64,000 nucleotides of DNA from DASPPM01 sp052143835 (GCA_052143835.1 JBKQRV010000162.1:1-64000), one strand, 5' to 3'. Positions 36,065-45,428 are shown, counted from the stretch's first letter. Translations and numbers: made by a program. Notes: generated by a model not told the origin, from the sequence alone.

Positions 36065-36176
36065 CGCACGCCTTCCGATCCCCACTCAAAGCCGCCGCGG
36101 CGGTCGTCTCCGCCGCCGGTCGGACCGCTCGCCGCGCCATGCTCCTCGAAGAAATTTAAATAATGCGTGCCGTGCG

Positions 36177-37547
36177 TTAAGCAACCGTGCCCACAGCGCC
36201 CGCCAGCGGGTGCTGCGGCTGAAAGATCAAATTGCGAACGTAGACGCTAGCAGCTTCGGCAGGGGCCCGTCCATAGTGCAAGTGGGGAACCGCCAGCAGC
36301 CCGTCAAGGTCGCGTAGCGCCGGCAGCGCCGGCCGCACCGGCGCGGGAAGCGGAATGGCGCGCACCTCGACCGCGTCGGCCGCGAGCCTGGCCCAGCCGG
36401 CCTCGCCCAAGGCGCCCACTCTGAGCGGGCCCGCGGCGTGCCTCAGGTGGGGGGCAAGCGTGAGCCGGAAGCGGCCGTCCCAGGTCACGCTTTGGCCCGG
36501 CCGGAGCACCAGCTCGGCCTCGGCATGGCGCCATTCGCGGCAGACAAGGAGGCGGCCCTTGAGGCGCCTGCCGGGTGCGGCGAGGATGCGGCAGCCGCCG
36601 AGCGTCCGCGCAGACGGCAGTCCTTCGCTCACGATCGCGCGGTAGAGCCGCTCGAGGCGCTCGAGTCGGGGCGCGTAGCGGTTGCCGCCCACGCTCTGGA
36701 TGACGCGGGCAAGCGCGCGCAAGCCGACCTCCTCGGCGCCGGCTGCAAGCGCTCCTGGCTCGAGCAGCGCATAGCCTGACGGATCGAGCTCCACGCACGC
36801 GGCGAGAAGGCGGGCGGTGTCGAGCTCGAGCGCCTGGCGGGCGCGGCCGAGCTGGCTTGCCGTCGCGGCCAGGCGCTCCGGCGTCATGCCTTCGCGGGAA
36901 AGCTCGGGCAAGATCGCCCGCAGGCGAACGCGGGCATGCCTGGTATCATCGTTGGTCGGGTCCTCGATCCAGCTCTGCTCGCGTGCGACGAGCGTCGCGC
37001 GCAGTCGAGCGCGGGGAATCGTGATGAGCGGGCGAAGCAGGCGGTGCTCCGCCCTTTCGCTGAGCGGCGCCATGGCCGCGAGGCCGTCGACCCCGCTGCC
37101 GCGCGAGAGCCGCAAAAGGAAGGTCTCGGCCTGGTCCTCCCGCTGGTGTGCGACGAGAAGGTGCAGCACGCCGTTCCGCCGGCACCAGCCCTCGAGCAGG
37201 CGATAACGCGCCTGGCGGGCGGCGGCCTGGAGATTGGCGCTCGGCTTCCGGCCGCGCCAGGACAGCGTCCTGTGCGCGATGCCGCGCGCGGCGAGCCAGC
37301 GCTTGACGCGACGCGCCTCCGCCGCCGACTCGGGGCGCAAGCCATGATCGACGGTCAAGGCCACGAGCGATCCGCCGCGCTGTTCGGCCCAGCGGCTCGC
37401 GAGGATGGCAAGCGCCATGCTGTCGGCTCCCCCCGAGACCGCAACCGCGAGGCGCGGCTTGACCTCGAAAGGAGCGAGGCGGCCCATGAGGCGCGCGAAC
37501 TCAGCCGCACCGAGCGCCGCCGCCGCCGTCGCCGCGCGCGCGCCCAC
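36177..37547 (-). CDS. tilS: tRNA(Ile)-lysidine synthetase
   Basis: A 456-residue ATPase of the PP-loop family that adds lysine to the wobble cytidine of tRNA-Ile(CAU). The PP-loop AVSGGADSMALAIL is near residue 38, followed by VDHGLRPESAAEA and HLLVAHQREDQAETFLLRL, which are diagnostic. The rest holds the tRNA-binding C-terminal domains. The start is a GTG at 37547, 5 nt after the cpoB stop. The tilS-ftsH order downstream of the tol-pal cluster is conserved in alphaproteobacteria. Confidence 0.93.
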   Translation of the reverse strand: MGARAATAAAALGAAEFARLMGRLAPFEVKPRLAVAVSGGADSMALAILASRWAEQRGGSLVALTVDHGLRPESAAEARRVKRWLAARGIAHRTLSWRGRKPSANLQAAARQARYRLLEGWCRRNGVLHLLVAHQREDQAETFLLRLSRGSGVDGLAAMAPLSERAEHRLLRPLITIPRARLRATLVAREQSWIEDPTNDDTRHARVRLRAILPELSREGMTPERLAATASQLGRARQALELDTARLLAACVELDPSGYALLEPGALAAGAEEVGLRALARVIQSVGGNRYAPRLERLERLYRAIVSEGLPSARTLGGCRILAAPGRRLKGRLLVCREWRHAEAELVLRPGQSVTWDGRFRLTLAPHLRHAAGPLRVGALGEAGWARLAADAVEVRAIPLPAPVRPALPALRDLDGLLAVPHLHYGRAPAEAASVYVRNLIFQPQHPLAGAVGTVA

Positions 37548-37552
37548 CGCGC

Positions 37553-38515
37553 TCAGCCGCAGCCGGCCCGCTGGCGCTCGCGCTGCACGGCCTGCTTCAC
37601 ATTCGTGGGCGCAGTCGGGTAACGCTGATCGAGCTCGGTGAAGAGCACGCAGGCATCCTTCTTGCGGTTCAGCTGGACGAGCGACATGCCGAGCTTGAGC
37701 AGCGTATCGGGCGCCTTGGTGCCCTTGGGATACTTCTGGTAGCCCTCCGCGAAGGCCCGCGCCGCCATATCGTAGTTGGCGCGCAGATAGAAGGTCTCGC
37801 CGAGCCAGTATTGCGCGGCCCCGGCAAGGGCATCGTCCGGATGGGTGTTCACGAAGGCGGCGAAGGCTCTCTCGGCGCCGGCGTAATCCTGCTGGATCAG
37901 CAAGGCCCGCGCGAAATCGTACTGCTGCTGCGGCGCGCCGACCGGGAGGACTTGACCCGCTCCGAGCACCGCTTTTTGCGGGGGCGGGGGCGCCTCCGCG
38001 GCGCCCGGCGTGGCAACCGCGGAAGGTGCCGCGGCGACGGGCCGGCTCGGCGGCGCGCTCTCGGGCTGGCTCGTCGGCGAAGGCGCCGCCTCGCCGCCGT
38101 GCTCGATTGCCGAAAGACGGAAATCGACGTCCTTCGCGAGCTTCTCGAACTGGGCGCGGACCTGATCGACATTGTGGCCGATCTCCTCCAGCCGGCCGGT
38201 CATCGTCTGCATCTGGTCCTCGAGCTGGGACACGCGCACCTCGAGGCCGGCGGCCACAGTCGGCGCGAGCGGACCGCTCGGGGCCCCCGCACGCGCGGGT
38301 GCCGCCGTGCTGCCGCTGACATAGACCTGGCGCTGCAGGATGGCGAGATCGCTTTCGAGACGTTCGATGCGCTGGAGAAGCGCGCGGCTATCGATCTCTT
38401 GGGCCGAGGCCGGCGCGCTGAGGAGGACGGCGACGAGAGCGGCGAGGGCCGTCGAAGCGACGGACGCCAAGCACCTCTCGAAGTGCTCGGTTACGGCGAT
38501 TTGCGGACGCGGCAT
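37553..38515 (-). CDS. cpoB: Tol-Pal system protein CpoB (YbgF)
   Basis: A 320-residue periplasmic protein that coordinates peptidoglycan synthesis with Tol-Pal constriction. A signal peptide (hydrophobic stretch TALAALVAVLLSAPASAQ, about residues 22-39) is followed by a coiled coil (LLQRIERLESDLAILQRQV), an Ala/Pro-rich linker and a C-terminal TPR domain: YDFARALLIQQDYAGAERAF, QYWLGETFYLRANYDMAARA and the TLLKLGMSLVQLNRKKDA repeat. It lies between pal and tilS, as usual. A second helix pair suits trimerisation in the family. Confidence 0.92.
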   Translation of the reverse strand: MPRPQIAVTEHFERCLASVASTALAALVAVLLSAPASAQEIDSRALLQRIERLESDLAILQRQVYVSGSTAAPARAGAPSGPLAPTVAAGLEVRVSQLEDQMQTMTGRLEEIGHNVDQVRAQFEKLAKDVDFRLSAIEHGGEAAPSPTSQPESAPPSRPVAAAPSAVATPGAAEAPPPPQKAVLGAGQVLPVGAPQQQYDFARALLIQQDYAGAERAFAAFVNTHPDDALAGAAQYWLGETFYLRANYDMAARAFAEGYQKYPKGTKAPDTLLKLGMSLVQLNRKKDACVLFTELDQRYPTAPTNVKQAVQRERQRAGCG

Positions 38516-38704
38516 GGTCGAACTCTCGCATGGTTGCCTGGCCTAGCCACGGGTGCCGGGTGGAATTTCGGCCGCGCGTGGTGAGGCGGTACAGTGCCGA
38601 GCATTCTAGGCAAAATGATGGCGCCTGCCCATCGCCAACGGCCGAGGCCGCGAGACAGGCAGGCGCCGGTCATGCGAGCGCCCGCAAGGGGCGCAAGAGT
38701 CAGA

Positions 38705-39205
38705 TCAGTTGACCACCATCACGTCGCGACGGTTCTGCGCCCACGCGGCCTCGTTCGAGCCGACCACCGCCGGACGCTCCTTCCCGTAGCTGATGGTGGC
38801 AACCCGCCTGGCCTCGATGCCAAGGGCCGCCAGATACTTCTTGGCGGCGGCGGCGCGGCGCTCGCCCAGCGCCAGGTTGTACTCGCGCGTGCCGCGCTCG
38901 TCGCAGTGACCCTCGATGGTCACGGTGTTCTGCGGATACTTCTTCAGCCACTGAGCCCACTTCTCGACCTGCGCGCGCGCGTCGGGCCGCAAGTCGGACT
39001 TGTCGAAGTCGAAGAAAACGCGGTCGCCCACATTGGCCACGAGGTCTGCTTGGCTGCCGGGCACGATCTGCGCGCCAGCCACGGGGGCCGGCTGGGCCTG
39101 CATTCCGGGCCCCGCGGCGGCCTTCGGGGGCTGCGGCTGCTCGGAGGCACATGCGGCAAGCAAGACCACCGCGGCGACGATGCTGAGAACAGAGTTTAAG
39201 CGCAT
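38705..39205 (-). CDS. pal: Peptidoglycan-associated lipoprotein Pal
   Basis: A 166-residue outer-membrane lipoprotein. The lipobox VVLLAAC ends at Cys19. After a Pro/Ala linker comes the OmpA-like peptidoglycan-binding domain (about 55-166) with VFFDFDKSDLRPDA, EGHCDERGTREYNLALGERR and ISYGKERP; the conserved Asp and Arg that contact diaminopimelate are in these motifs. It links the outer membrane to peptidoglycan and to TolB. It is preceded by a 142-base gap after tolB and followed by a 189-base gap before cpoB, so it may have its own transcript. Confidence 0.96.
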   Translation of the reverse strand: MRLNSVLSIVAAVVLLAACASEQPQPPKAAAGPGMQAQPAPVAGAQIVPGSQADLVANVGDRVFFDFDKSDLRPDARAQVEKWAQWLKKYPQNTVTIEGHCDERGTREYNLALGERRAAAAKKYLAALGIEARRVATISYGKERPAVVGSNEAAWAQNRRDVMVVN

Positions 39206-39347
39206 TTCGTAAACCCCCTTAAGCGGCTGAGTGGGTTAGTTCAGACGACTCGACAACGACGGAGTCCTTGGCTGAAGAGCGCGCCGAATTCCAAGTGAGC
39301 GGCCCGAGCTGGACCGTCGACCTTGAGCGCAACGTAGCCTTTGGGGC

Positions 39348-40706
39348 TCATGGATTCAACGGCGACCACGCCGGGTCCGAAGCGTCCAGCGGAGTGACGA
39401 CCTCGCGCTCGTTATAGCCCGTCAAATCAATCGTGTAAAGGCGGCTCGTGAAGCCTTCGCCACGGGGACCGGACGGGGTTTGCTTGAAGAACATCAAGAC
39501 GCGCCCGTTGGGCGCCCAGGTCGGGCCCTCGACCAGGAAACTCTGGGTGAGCTCGCGCTCGCCCGTGCCGTCGGGGGCCATGACGCCGATGTAGAAGGTA
39601 TTGCCCTGATAGCGCGTAAAGGCGATGAGGTCGCCGCGCGGCGACCACACGGGCGTGCCGTAGCGGCCCTGCCCGAAACTGACGCGGTGGATGTTGGAGC
39701 CGTCCGCGCCCATCACATAGATCTGTTGGCTGCCGCCGCGATCCGAGGCAAAGGCGATCTGCTTGCCGTCGGGCGAGTAGCACGGCGAAGTGTCGATGGA
39801 GGGCGAGCTCGTGATCTGGGCCTGTCGTCGCGTGCGCACATCGAATGTGTAGATGCTCGAGGTGCCTTCGCGCGCGAGGCTCATGATGAGGGTGTTGCCG
39901 TCGGGCGAGAAGCGGGGTGCGAAGGTCATGCCGGGGAAATCGCCGACCACCTCCTGCTGCCCGGTGTCGATATTGTAGAGATAGACGCGCGGCCGGTTCT
40001 GATAATAAGAGAGATAAGTGATCTCCTGCGTCGTCGGCGAGAAGCGCGGCGTCAGCACGAGCGTGCCGGGATTGGTGAGAAATTTGTGGTTGGCGCCGTC
40101 CTGGTCCATGATGGCTAGGCGCTTGATGCGATTCTGCAGCGGCCCCGTCTCCGACACGTAGACGATGCGCGTGTCGAAGTAGCCCTCCTCGCCCGTGAGC
40201 CGCTTGTAGATCGCATCCGCGATGATATGGCTGATGCGCCGCCAGTTCTGCGGCGTCGTGAAGTAGGCGAGGCCGATCATCTGCTGCTCGGCATAGACGT
40301 CCCACAGCCGGAACTCGACGCGCAGGCGGCCATCGGGCTGCCTGTCGACGGCACCGCTGACCAGCGCCTGGGCGTTGATCGTGCGCCACTCGTTGAAGTG
40401 CGGGGACACGCGCAACGACTCGGCGGTCTGGATGAAGGCCTTGGGGTCGATCGGCTTGAACAGACCCGAGCGCTCGAGGTCGGCCGAGACCACGCCGGTG
40501 AGGCTTTGCCCGACCTGCGCGTCGTCGGGCGCCTGGCCGAAGAAGGGGGTGATGGCGATCGGGATCGGCTGCATCTGACCGCGCGTGATGTCGATGTGCA
40601 GCTCGGCGAATGCCGGAGCGCCGCCGAGCGACATCGTCGCGAGTGCCGCGAGGACTGCCGTGACGATGAAGCCGAATCGGAAGCCGGTCGTCGTTGCTGA
40701 TTTCAT
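39348..40706 (-). CDS. tolB: Tol-Pal system periplasmic protein TolB
   Basis: A 452-residue periplasmic protein that interacts with Pal and TolA. The signal peptide is near the N-terminus (FGFIVTAVLAALATMSLGGA to PAFAE). An alpha/beta domain follows, then a six-bladed beta-propeller of WD40-like repeats: LTPRFSPTTQEITYLSYY, FAPRFSPDGNTLIMSLA, TSPCYSPDGKQIAFASDRGG and GTPVWSPRGDLIAFTRY. The gene is 10 nt downstream of tolA on the same strand. The TolQRAB-Pal order is complete here, so outer-membrane constriction is probably functional. Confidence 0.96.
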   Translation of the reverse strand: MKSATTTGFRFGFIVTAVLAALATMSLGGAPAFAELHIDITRGQMQPIPIAITPFFGQAPDDAQVGQSLTGVVSADLERSGLFKPIDPKAFIQTAESLRVSPHFNEWRTINAQALVSGAVDRQPDGRLRVEFRLWDVYAEQQMIGLAYFTTPQNWRRISHIIADAIYKRLTGEEGYFDTRIVYVSETGPLQNRIKRLAIMDQDGANHKFLTNPGTLVLTPRFSPTTQEITYLSYYQNRPRVYLYNIDTGQQEVVGDFPGMTFAPRFSPDGNTLIMSLAREGTSSIYTFDVRTRRQAQITSSPSIDTSPCYSPDGKQIAFASDRGGSQQIYVMGADGSNIHRVSFGQGRYGTPVWSPRGDLIAFTRYQGNTFYIGVMAPDGTGERELTQSFLVEGPTWAPNGRVLMFFKQTPSGPRGEGFTSRLYTIDLTGYNEREVVTPLDASDPAWSPLNP

Positions 40707-40716
40707 TGCACGCCCT

Positions 40717-41586
40717 TCACAGGATATCCTTGGGATTGAAGGTCAACGTCATGTCTTCCCAGAGCGAGAATTTCTCGGGCGGCAGCTTGAACGGCTGGCA
40801 TTGGAGAATGGCGCGGGTCGCGCTCTCCGCCGCCGTGCGGAAGAAGCTGTCGCTCTGCACGCGCGACTGATCGACGATGTGCGTCTCGCGCACCGTGCCG
40901 TCCGGATTGAGAGTAACGTGGATCTCGACGACGAGATCCTTGGCGTCCTTCGCTCCGGCGGGCACGTTCCAGCACTTCTCGATCTGCTGGCGCACCGCAT
41001 CGATTTCGCTCATCGTCATCTTGTTGTCGAGCGAGGAGGGAGGGCGCGGGTTCGTCTGAGCGAGCTGCTTGACCACCTTCTCGGCCGGATCGGGCGGCGG
41101 CTGCGGCTTGCTCTGCTCCACGCTCCTCAATATCTTCTCGATCGTATTCTCCGGCTGCTGCTTGGGCTTGGCCACGGGTGGGGGCGGCAGCGGCGGCGTA
41201 GGTGCTTGCACCTGCGGCTCCGGCTTGGGCTCGGGCTTCTTCTCGGCCTGCGGCGTGGGCAAGGGCTCGGGGGCCGGCTCGGGTGGGGGCGGCAATGCGG
41301 CAACCTGCTGCGGCTTGGGCGGCGGCGGTGGCGGCGCCTCGGCCCGCGGCGGGGGCGGGAGCGGGGGAGCGGGAGGCAACGGCGACGCGGCCTTGGGCGG
41401 CTCGGGCTTGAGCTCCGGCTTGGGGGTCGGTTGGGGCACGTTGCTCTTATCCGCGAGCGTCGCCAGCTCGACCGGGATCGGCTCCTCGATGATGGGCGCC
41501 GGATTGGTCAGGTGCGGCAGGCCGAATACGGCGAGGAGAATGATCGCCATATGCAAAACGCTGGAGCAGATCATCCCCCGCCGCAT
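40717..41586 (-). CDS. tolA: TolA, energy-transducing protein of the Tol-Pal system
   Basis: A 289-residue protein. One N-terminal helix, ICSSVLHMAIILLAVFGLPHL, anchors it to the inner membrane with TolQR. The middle (about 60-180) is strikingly Pro/Lys/Glu-rich rather than the Ala/Lys/Glu helix of the enterobacterial protein. The C-terminal domain (about 190-289: QIEKCWNVPAGAKDAKDLVV, HVTLNPDGTV) is a TolA/TonB-like fold. The ATG at 41586 (MRRGMICSSV) is preferred over the frame start at 41622, which overlaps tolR. It follows tolR by 4 nt. Confidence 0.9.
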   Translation of the reverse strand: MRRGMICSSVLHMAIILLAVFGLPHLTNPAPIIEEPIPVELATLADKSNVPQPTPKPELKPEPPKAASPLPPAPPLPPPPRAEAPPPPPPKPQQVAALPPPPEPAPEPLPTPQAEKKPEPKPEPQVQAPTPPLPPPPVAKPKQQPENTIEKILRSVEQSKPQPPPDPAEKVVKQLAQTNPRPPSSLDNKMTMSEIDAVRQQIEKCWNVPAGAKDAKDLVVEIHVTLNPDGTVRETHIVDQSRVQSDSFFRTAAESATRAILQCQPFKLPPEKFSLWEDMTLTFNPKDIL

Positions 41587-41590
41587 GGCC

Positions 41591-42055
41591 TCAGTGCGCC
41601 CCCTTCTGCTCCTTGGGCACACTCGTCGGCATCTCGGCCACGAGCGCCACGTGCTTGAATCCGGCCAGGTTGATGACGCCCATGACCTCCATGATGCGTC
41701 CGTAGTTGATGCTGCGGTCGCCGCGCACGAAGATGCGCGTGTCCGGCTTGTTCTGGGTGATGGCCTGCAGGCGCGCGGCGAGATTGTCGATGGGGATCTC
41801 GGTCTCCTGCAGATAGACGTTGCCCTGGGCGTTCACCGAGATGACGAGCGGCTCGTCCTGGCCCGTGATCGGCGCCGCCGTCGTCTTCGGCAGATCGACC
41901 GGCACGCCCACGTTGAGGAGGGGCGCCGTCACCATGAAGATGACGAGCAGCACGAGCATCACGTCCACCATGGGGGTGACGTTGATATCGCTCATGGGCG
42001 GCCGCCTGAGGCGTCCGCCGCGGCTCACCTTCGCTGCGCTGAGGAAGATCGCCAT
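41591..42055 (-). CDS. tolR: TolR, ExbD-type stator component
   Basis: A 154-residue ExbD/TolR protein. The single helix MVDVMLVLLVIFMVTAPLLN carries the proton-path Asp (residue 31). The periplasmic domain has VDLPKTTAAP and the C-terminal ARLQAITQ and RIFVRGDRSINYGRIMEVMG segments. With TolQ it converts the proton gradient into TolA motion. An in-frame ATG precedes residue 21 (MSDINVTP), but the longer start fits the usual cytoplasmic arm and is 3 nt after tolQ. Confidence 0.93.
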   Translation of the reverse strand: MAIFLSAAKVSRGGRLRRPPMSDINVTPMVDVMLVLLVIFMVTAPLLNVGVPVDLPKTTAAPITGQDEPLVISVNAQGNVYLQETEIPIDNLAARLQAITQNKPDTRIFVRGDRSINYGRIMEVMGVINLAGFKHVALVAEMPTSVPKEQKGAH

Positions 42056-42058
42056 GGC

Positions 42059-42787
42059 CTACGCCCGCTCCTCGAGCTGGCGCGAGAGGATCGCCGAGAA
42101 TTCGGCCGCGAAAGCCTCGAGCCGGCTCGAATAGCGCACCAGATCGTTGTTGATCTTGTTGTAGGCCACCACCGCGGGAATGGCGGCGACGAGGCCGAGT
42201 GCCGTCGCGAAGAGCGCCTCGGCGATGCCCGGCGCCACCACGGCGAGCGTGGTGTTGCGCGTCAGCGCGATCGACTGGAAGCTGTCCATGATGCCCCATA
42301 CGGTGCCGAACAGTCCGATGAAGGGGGCCACCGAGCCGACGGAGGCAAGAAAGGCGAGATAGCGCTCGAGGCGGTCCATCTCGCGCCCGAGGGTCACCTG
42401 CATGACCCGCTCGATGCGCTCCTGCAGGCCGCCGCGGGCCTCCTTCACGTTGATGCCCTTGCTGATCGAGCGGCGCCATTCGCGCATGGCCGCGGAGAAC
42501 ATGGCCGCCATCGGCTCCTGGGGCTTGCCGTCGATGCGGTCGTAGAGCTCCTCGAGCGAGCCGCCCGACCAGAAGGCGTCCTCGAAGGCGCCGGTATGGC
42601 GGGTGAGCTTGCGCAAGCGGATGACCTTCTCGAAGATGATCGACCAGCTCCAGAAAGAGGCGAAGAGGAGCAGGACGAGCACCGCCTTCACGATGAGGTC
42701 CGCCCGAAAGAACAGGCCCCAAATCGAGAGATCGGTGGACGGCATCGAGCCGCCGAGGTTCAGGACGTCGACTGCGGTTTGCTGCAT
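42059..42787 (-). CDS. tolQ: TolQ, MotA/ExbB-type stator component
   Basis: A 242-residue inner-membrane proton-channel protein. Helices are visible at about residues 22-45 (LIVKAVLVLLLFASFWSWSI), 150-172 (FLASVGSVAPFIGLFGTVWG) and 185-210 (VAPGIAEALFATALGLVAAI), with the cytoplasmic loop between the first and second. The GLFGTVWGIMDSF motif and GIAEALFATALGL are family signatures. It is the first gene of tolQRAB, 8 nt after ybgC. Confidence 0.95.
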   Translation of the reverse strand: MQQTAVDVLNLGGSMPSTDLSIWGLFFRADLIVKAVLVLLLFASFWSWSIIFEKVIRLRKLTRHTGAFEDAFWSGGSLEELYDRIDGKPQEPMAAMFSAAMREWRRSISKGINVKEARGGLQERIERVMQVTLGREMDRLERYLAFLASVGSVAPFIGLFGTVWGIMDSFQSIALTRNTTLAVVAPGIAEALFATALGLVAAIPAVVAYNKINNDLVRYSSRLEAFAAEFSAILSRQLEERA

Positions 42788-42795
42788 GGCACCAA

Positions 42796-43245
42796 CTATT
42801 TCTCCCGAGATTGCGACAAATTTATGAGCGTCTTGCGGATTACGGCGGGCAGGCGGACGGGACGGCCCGCTTGATCGAGCACGGCGAGGCGGAGGACGAT
42901 GCGCGCAAGGGGCGTGCCGCCGCGCTTGACGATCTGCTCGGCCGAGAGGCTGGCCAGGCCGACCTCGGTCACCCGCGTGTGCACCTCGAGCGCGTCATCC
43001 AGGCGCGCGGGCTTGAGAAAATCGACCACGCAGCGGGCGACCGCGAAATTGAGCCCCTCGCTCTGCATCAGCCGCGAGCTCTCGACGCCGAGCGCCCGCA
43101 TCATCTCGGTCCGCGCCCGCTCGGCAAAACGCAGATAGTTCGCGTGATAGACGATTCCGGCGGCGTCCGTGTCCTCGTAATAGACACGCACGGGAAAGAC
43201 GTGAACGCCCGTCGCGATGGCCCCGATCGTGGCCGCGTCAGCCAT
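42796..43245 (-). CDS. ybgC: YbgC-like acyl-CoA thioesterase of the tol-pal operon
   Basis: A 149-residue hotdog thioesterase. The active-site region RVYYEDTDAAGIVYHANYLR with Asp (YEDTD) is characteristic of the 4HBT/YbgC group; the rest, RTEMMRALGVE and ARCVVDFLKPARLDD, also fits. It hydrolyses acyl-CoA thioesters, and in E. coli YbgC interacts with ACP and phospholipid synthesis enzymes. Its start overlaps the end of ruvB by 8 nt, as usual between ruvB and tolQ. Confidence 0.93.
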   Translation of the reverse strand: MADAATIGAIATGVHVFPVRVYYEDTDAAGIVYHANYLRFAERARTEMMRALGVESSRLMQSEGLNFAVARCVVDFLKPARLDDALEVHTRVTEVGLASLSAEQIVKRGGTPLARIVLRLAVLDQAGRPVRLPAVIRKTLINLSQSREK

Positions 43246-44305
43246 CGTCGTCCTCCAGGCTCTCGATCTCGAGGCTGAGCTGCGGCGCGGCGGCGGCAGG
43301 GGGGGCGAGGCCGAGGTGCCGGTAGCCGCGCTCCGCGAGCATGCGGCCGCGCGGCGTGCGCTGGACGAGCCCTTGCTGGATGAGATAGGGCTCGATCACC
43401 TCCTCGAGCACGTCGCGCTCATCGCCGAGGGCCGCGGAAAGCGTCTCGATCCCCGCCGGCCCGCCGCCGTAGTTGTCCGCGAGGCAGCGCATATAGCGCC
43501 GGTCCATGGCGTCGAGACCGGAGCTGTCGACCTCGAGCCGCATCAAGGCCGCGTCCGCGGCGGCGCGGTCGATCTCGGCGACGCCGCCGACGGCCGCAAA
43601 GTCGCGCACCCGGCGCAAGAGACGGCCGGCGATCCGCGGCGTGCCGCGCGCGCGCCGCGCGATCTCGCTGGCGCCCTCGGCGCTAAGCGCGATGCCGAGC
43701 ACGCGCGCGCCGCGCGCCACGATCTCGACGAGCTCGGCATCCGTGTAGAACGAGAGCCTGAGCGGGATGCCGAAGCGCTCGCGCAAGGGTGTCGTGATGC
43801 GGCCGGAGCGCGTGGTGGCGCCCACGAGCGTGAAGGGCTGGAGATCTATCCTCACCGAGCGCGCGGCCGGCCCCTCGCCGATGATGAGGTCGAGCTGGAA
43901 GTCCTCCATGGCGGGATAGAGGATCTCCTCGACCGCGGGGTTCAAGCGGTGGATCTCGTCGATGAAGAGCACGTCGTGCCGCTGGAGGTTGGTGAGAAGG
44001 GCCGCGAGATCGCCCGCGCGCGCGATCACCGGCCCCGAGGTGGCGCGGAAGCCGACGCCGAGCTCGCGCGCGATGATCTGGGCGAGCGTCGTCTTGCCCA
44101 AGCCGGGCGGGCCGAAGAGCAGCACGTGGTCGAGCGCCTCGCGTCGCGCGCGGGCCGCCTCGATGAAAACGCTGAGATTGGCGCGCACCTGGGCCTGGCC
44201 CACGAACTCGGCGAGGGAGTGCGGACGCATCGAGGCCTCGGGGACGTCCTCCTCGGCAAAGCCGCCTTCCACCATGCGCTCGTCGGCGGGGATCGGCGAC
44301 GTCAC
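43238..44305 (-). CDS. ruvB: Holliday junction branch-migration ATPase RuvB
   Basis: A 355-residue AAA+ motor. The N-terminus RPHSLAEFVGQAQVRANLSV leads into Walker A FGPPGLGKTTLAQ and Walker B DVLFIDEIHRL, sensor GATTRSGRITTPLR (with arginine finger nearby) and a C-terminal winged helix. Together with RuvA it drives branch migration. The ATG at 44305 overlaps the ruvA stop by 4 nt (ATGA); it is the third gene of ruvCAB. Confidence 0.97.
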   Translation of the reverse strand: MTSPIPADERMVEGGFAEEDVPEASMRPHSLAEFVGQAQVRANLSVFIEAARARREALDHVLLFGPPGLGKTTLAQIIARELGVGFRATSGPVIARAGDLAALLTNLQRHDVLFIDEIHRLNPAVEEILYPAMEDFQLDLIIGEGPAARSVRIDLQPFTLVGATTRSGRITTPLRERFGIPLRLSFYTDAELVEIVARGARVLGIALSAEGASEIARRARGTPRIAGRLLRRVRDFAAVGGVAEIDRAAADAALMRLEVDSSGLDAMDRRYMRCLADNYGGGPAGIETLSAALGDERDVLEEVIEPYLIQQGLVQRTPRGRMLAERGYRHLGLAPPAAAAPQLSLEIESLEDDDG

Positions 44306-44913
44306 TGGCTGAGCTCCCTGAGCCCGGCCTTCACCAGCGCATCGAAGCCCGCTTGCTGGCCGAGACGGCGCTGGACCTCGACCACGACGCCGAAGGCATC
44401 GGTGCGACGATAGCCGAGATTGACGAGGGCGGAGACCGCATCCGCGGCAGCACCCTCGAGTGCCGCCCCCGAAGCCGCAGCGCCGGCCAGCGCCGCCGGG
44501 CCGAGCGCCACCGGGCCTGCCTTGTCCTTGAGCTCGGACACGATGCGGCCGGCGAGCTTGGGGCCGACCCCTTGCGCTTGGGCGAGTGCTGCCTTGTCGT
44601 GGGCCGCGATCGCAACCACGAGCTGGCCCGGGTCGAGCACCGAGAGGATGGCCAAGGCCACCTTGGCACCGACACCCTGCACCGTGTTGAGGAGACGGAA
44701 CCAGCTGCGCTCGGCCGCGTCCGCGAAGCCGTAAAGATGAATGTGGTCCTGGCTCACCTGCGTCTCGATGAGGAGGCTCGCGGGCTCCCCGCGCGGCGGG
44801 AGTTGCGCCAAGCTGCGGGCCGAGCAGAAGACGAGATAGCCGACCCCGCCCACGTCGATCACGAGCGAGCCCTCGCCCGTCTGGTCGACGAGGCCGCTCA
44901 GCTTGGCGATCAT
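44302..44913 (-). CDS. ruvA: Holliday junction DNA-binding protein RuvA
   Basis: A 203-residue protein, MIAKLSGLVDQTGEGSLVID. The N-terminal OB-fold is followed by the helix-hairpin-helix pair (LNTVQGVGAKVALAILSVLD and KAALAQAQGVGPKLAGRIVS), an Ala-rich linker and the C-terminal domain (NLGYRRTDAFGVV) that binds RuvB. The ATG at 44913 is chosen because the family starts there; the frame is open to 44985 inside ruvC. It overlaps ruvC by 4 nt. Confidence 0.97.
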   Translation of the reverse strand: MIAKLSGLVDQTGEGSLVIDVGGVGYLVFCSARSLAQLPPRGEPASLLIETQVSQDHIHLYGFADAAERSWFRLLNTVQGVGAKVALAILSVLDPGQLVVAIAAHDKAALAQAQGVGPKLAGRIVSELKDKAGPVALGPAALAGAAASGAALEGAAADAVSALVNLGYRRTDAFGVVVEVQRRLGQQAGFDALVKAGLRELSQ

Positions 44914-45428
44914 GGCCGGCTCAGGCTCTCGCTGCGCGGTTGCGCGCGCCAGCGCTCGAAGGTGGCGGCGTGGTGCGCGTGGCAAATGGCGACGGCGAGC
45001 GCGTCCGCGGCATCGGGCCCGGCGATCTCGGCCATGGGCAGGAGGTGGCGCACCATCGCCTGGATCTGCTCCTTCTCAGCGTGACCGACGCCGACCACGG
45101 ATTTCTTGACGAGGTTGGTCGGATATTCCGTGACCTTGAGGCCGGCGCGCGCCGGGGCGAGCAGCACCACGCCGCGGGCCAAGCCGAGCTTCAAGGTCGA
45201 GCTCGCATTCTTGTTGACGAAGCTCTCCTCGACCGCCGCCTCGTGCGGCGCATAGCGCTCGATCACCGCGAGCACGCCCTCATAGAGCTGGGCGAGACGC
45301 ATGGGCACATCGAGCGCGTCGTCGGAGCCGAGCGTGCCGTTGGCGACGTGACGGAGGCGGCCCGCCGCGGCCTCGATGATGCCCCAGCCCGTCTTCCTCA
45401 ACCCCGGATCCAGTCCCAACAGTCGCAT
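44910..45428 (-). CDS. ruvC: Crossover junction endodeoxyribonuclease RuvC
   Basis: A 172-residue RNase H-fold resolvase that cuts Holliday junctions at specific sites. The four acidic catalytic positions are visible in LGLDPGLRKTGWG (Asp7), VEESFVNKN (Glu), and PDAADALAVAICHAH (two Asp). The YPTNLVKKSVVGVGHAEKEQ segment is the conserved DNA-contact region. It heads the ruvCAB unit and follows yebC by 42 nt, the standard arrangement. Confidence 0.97.
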   Translation of the reverse strand: MRLLGLDPGLRKTGWGIIEAAAGRLRHVANGTLGSDDALDVPMRLAQLYEGVLAVIERYAPHEAAVEESFVNKNASSTLKLGLARGVVLLAPARAGLKVTEYPTNLVKKSVVGVGHAEKEQIQAMVRHLLPMAEIAGPDAADALAVAICHAHHAATFERWRAQPRSESLSRP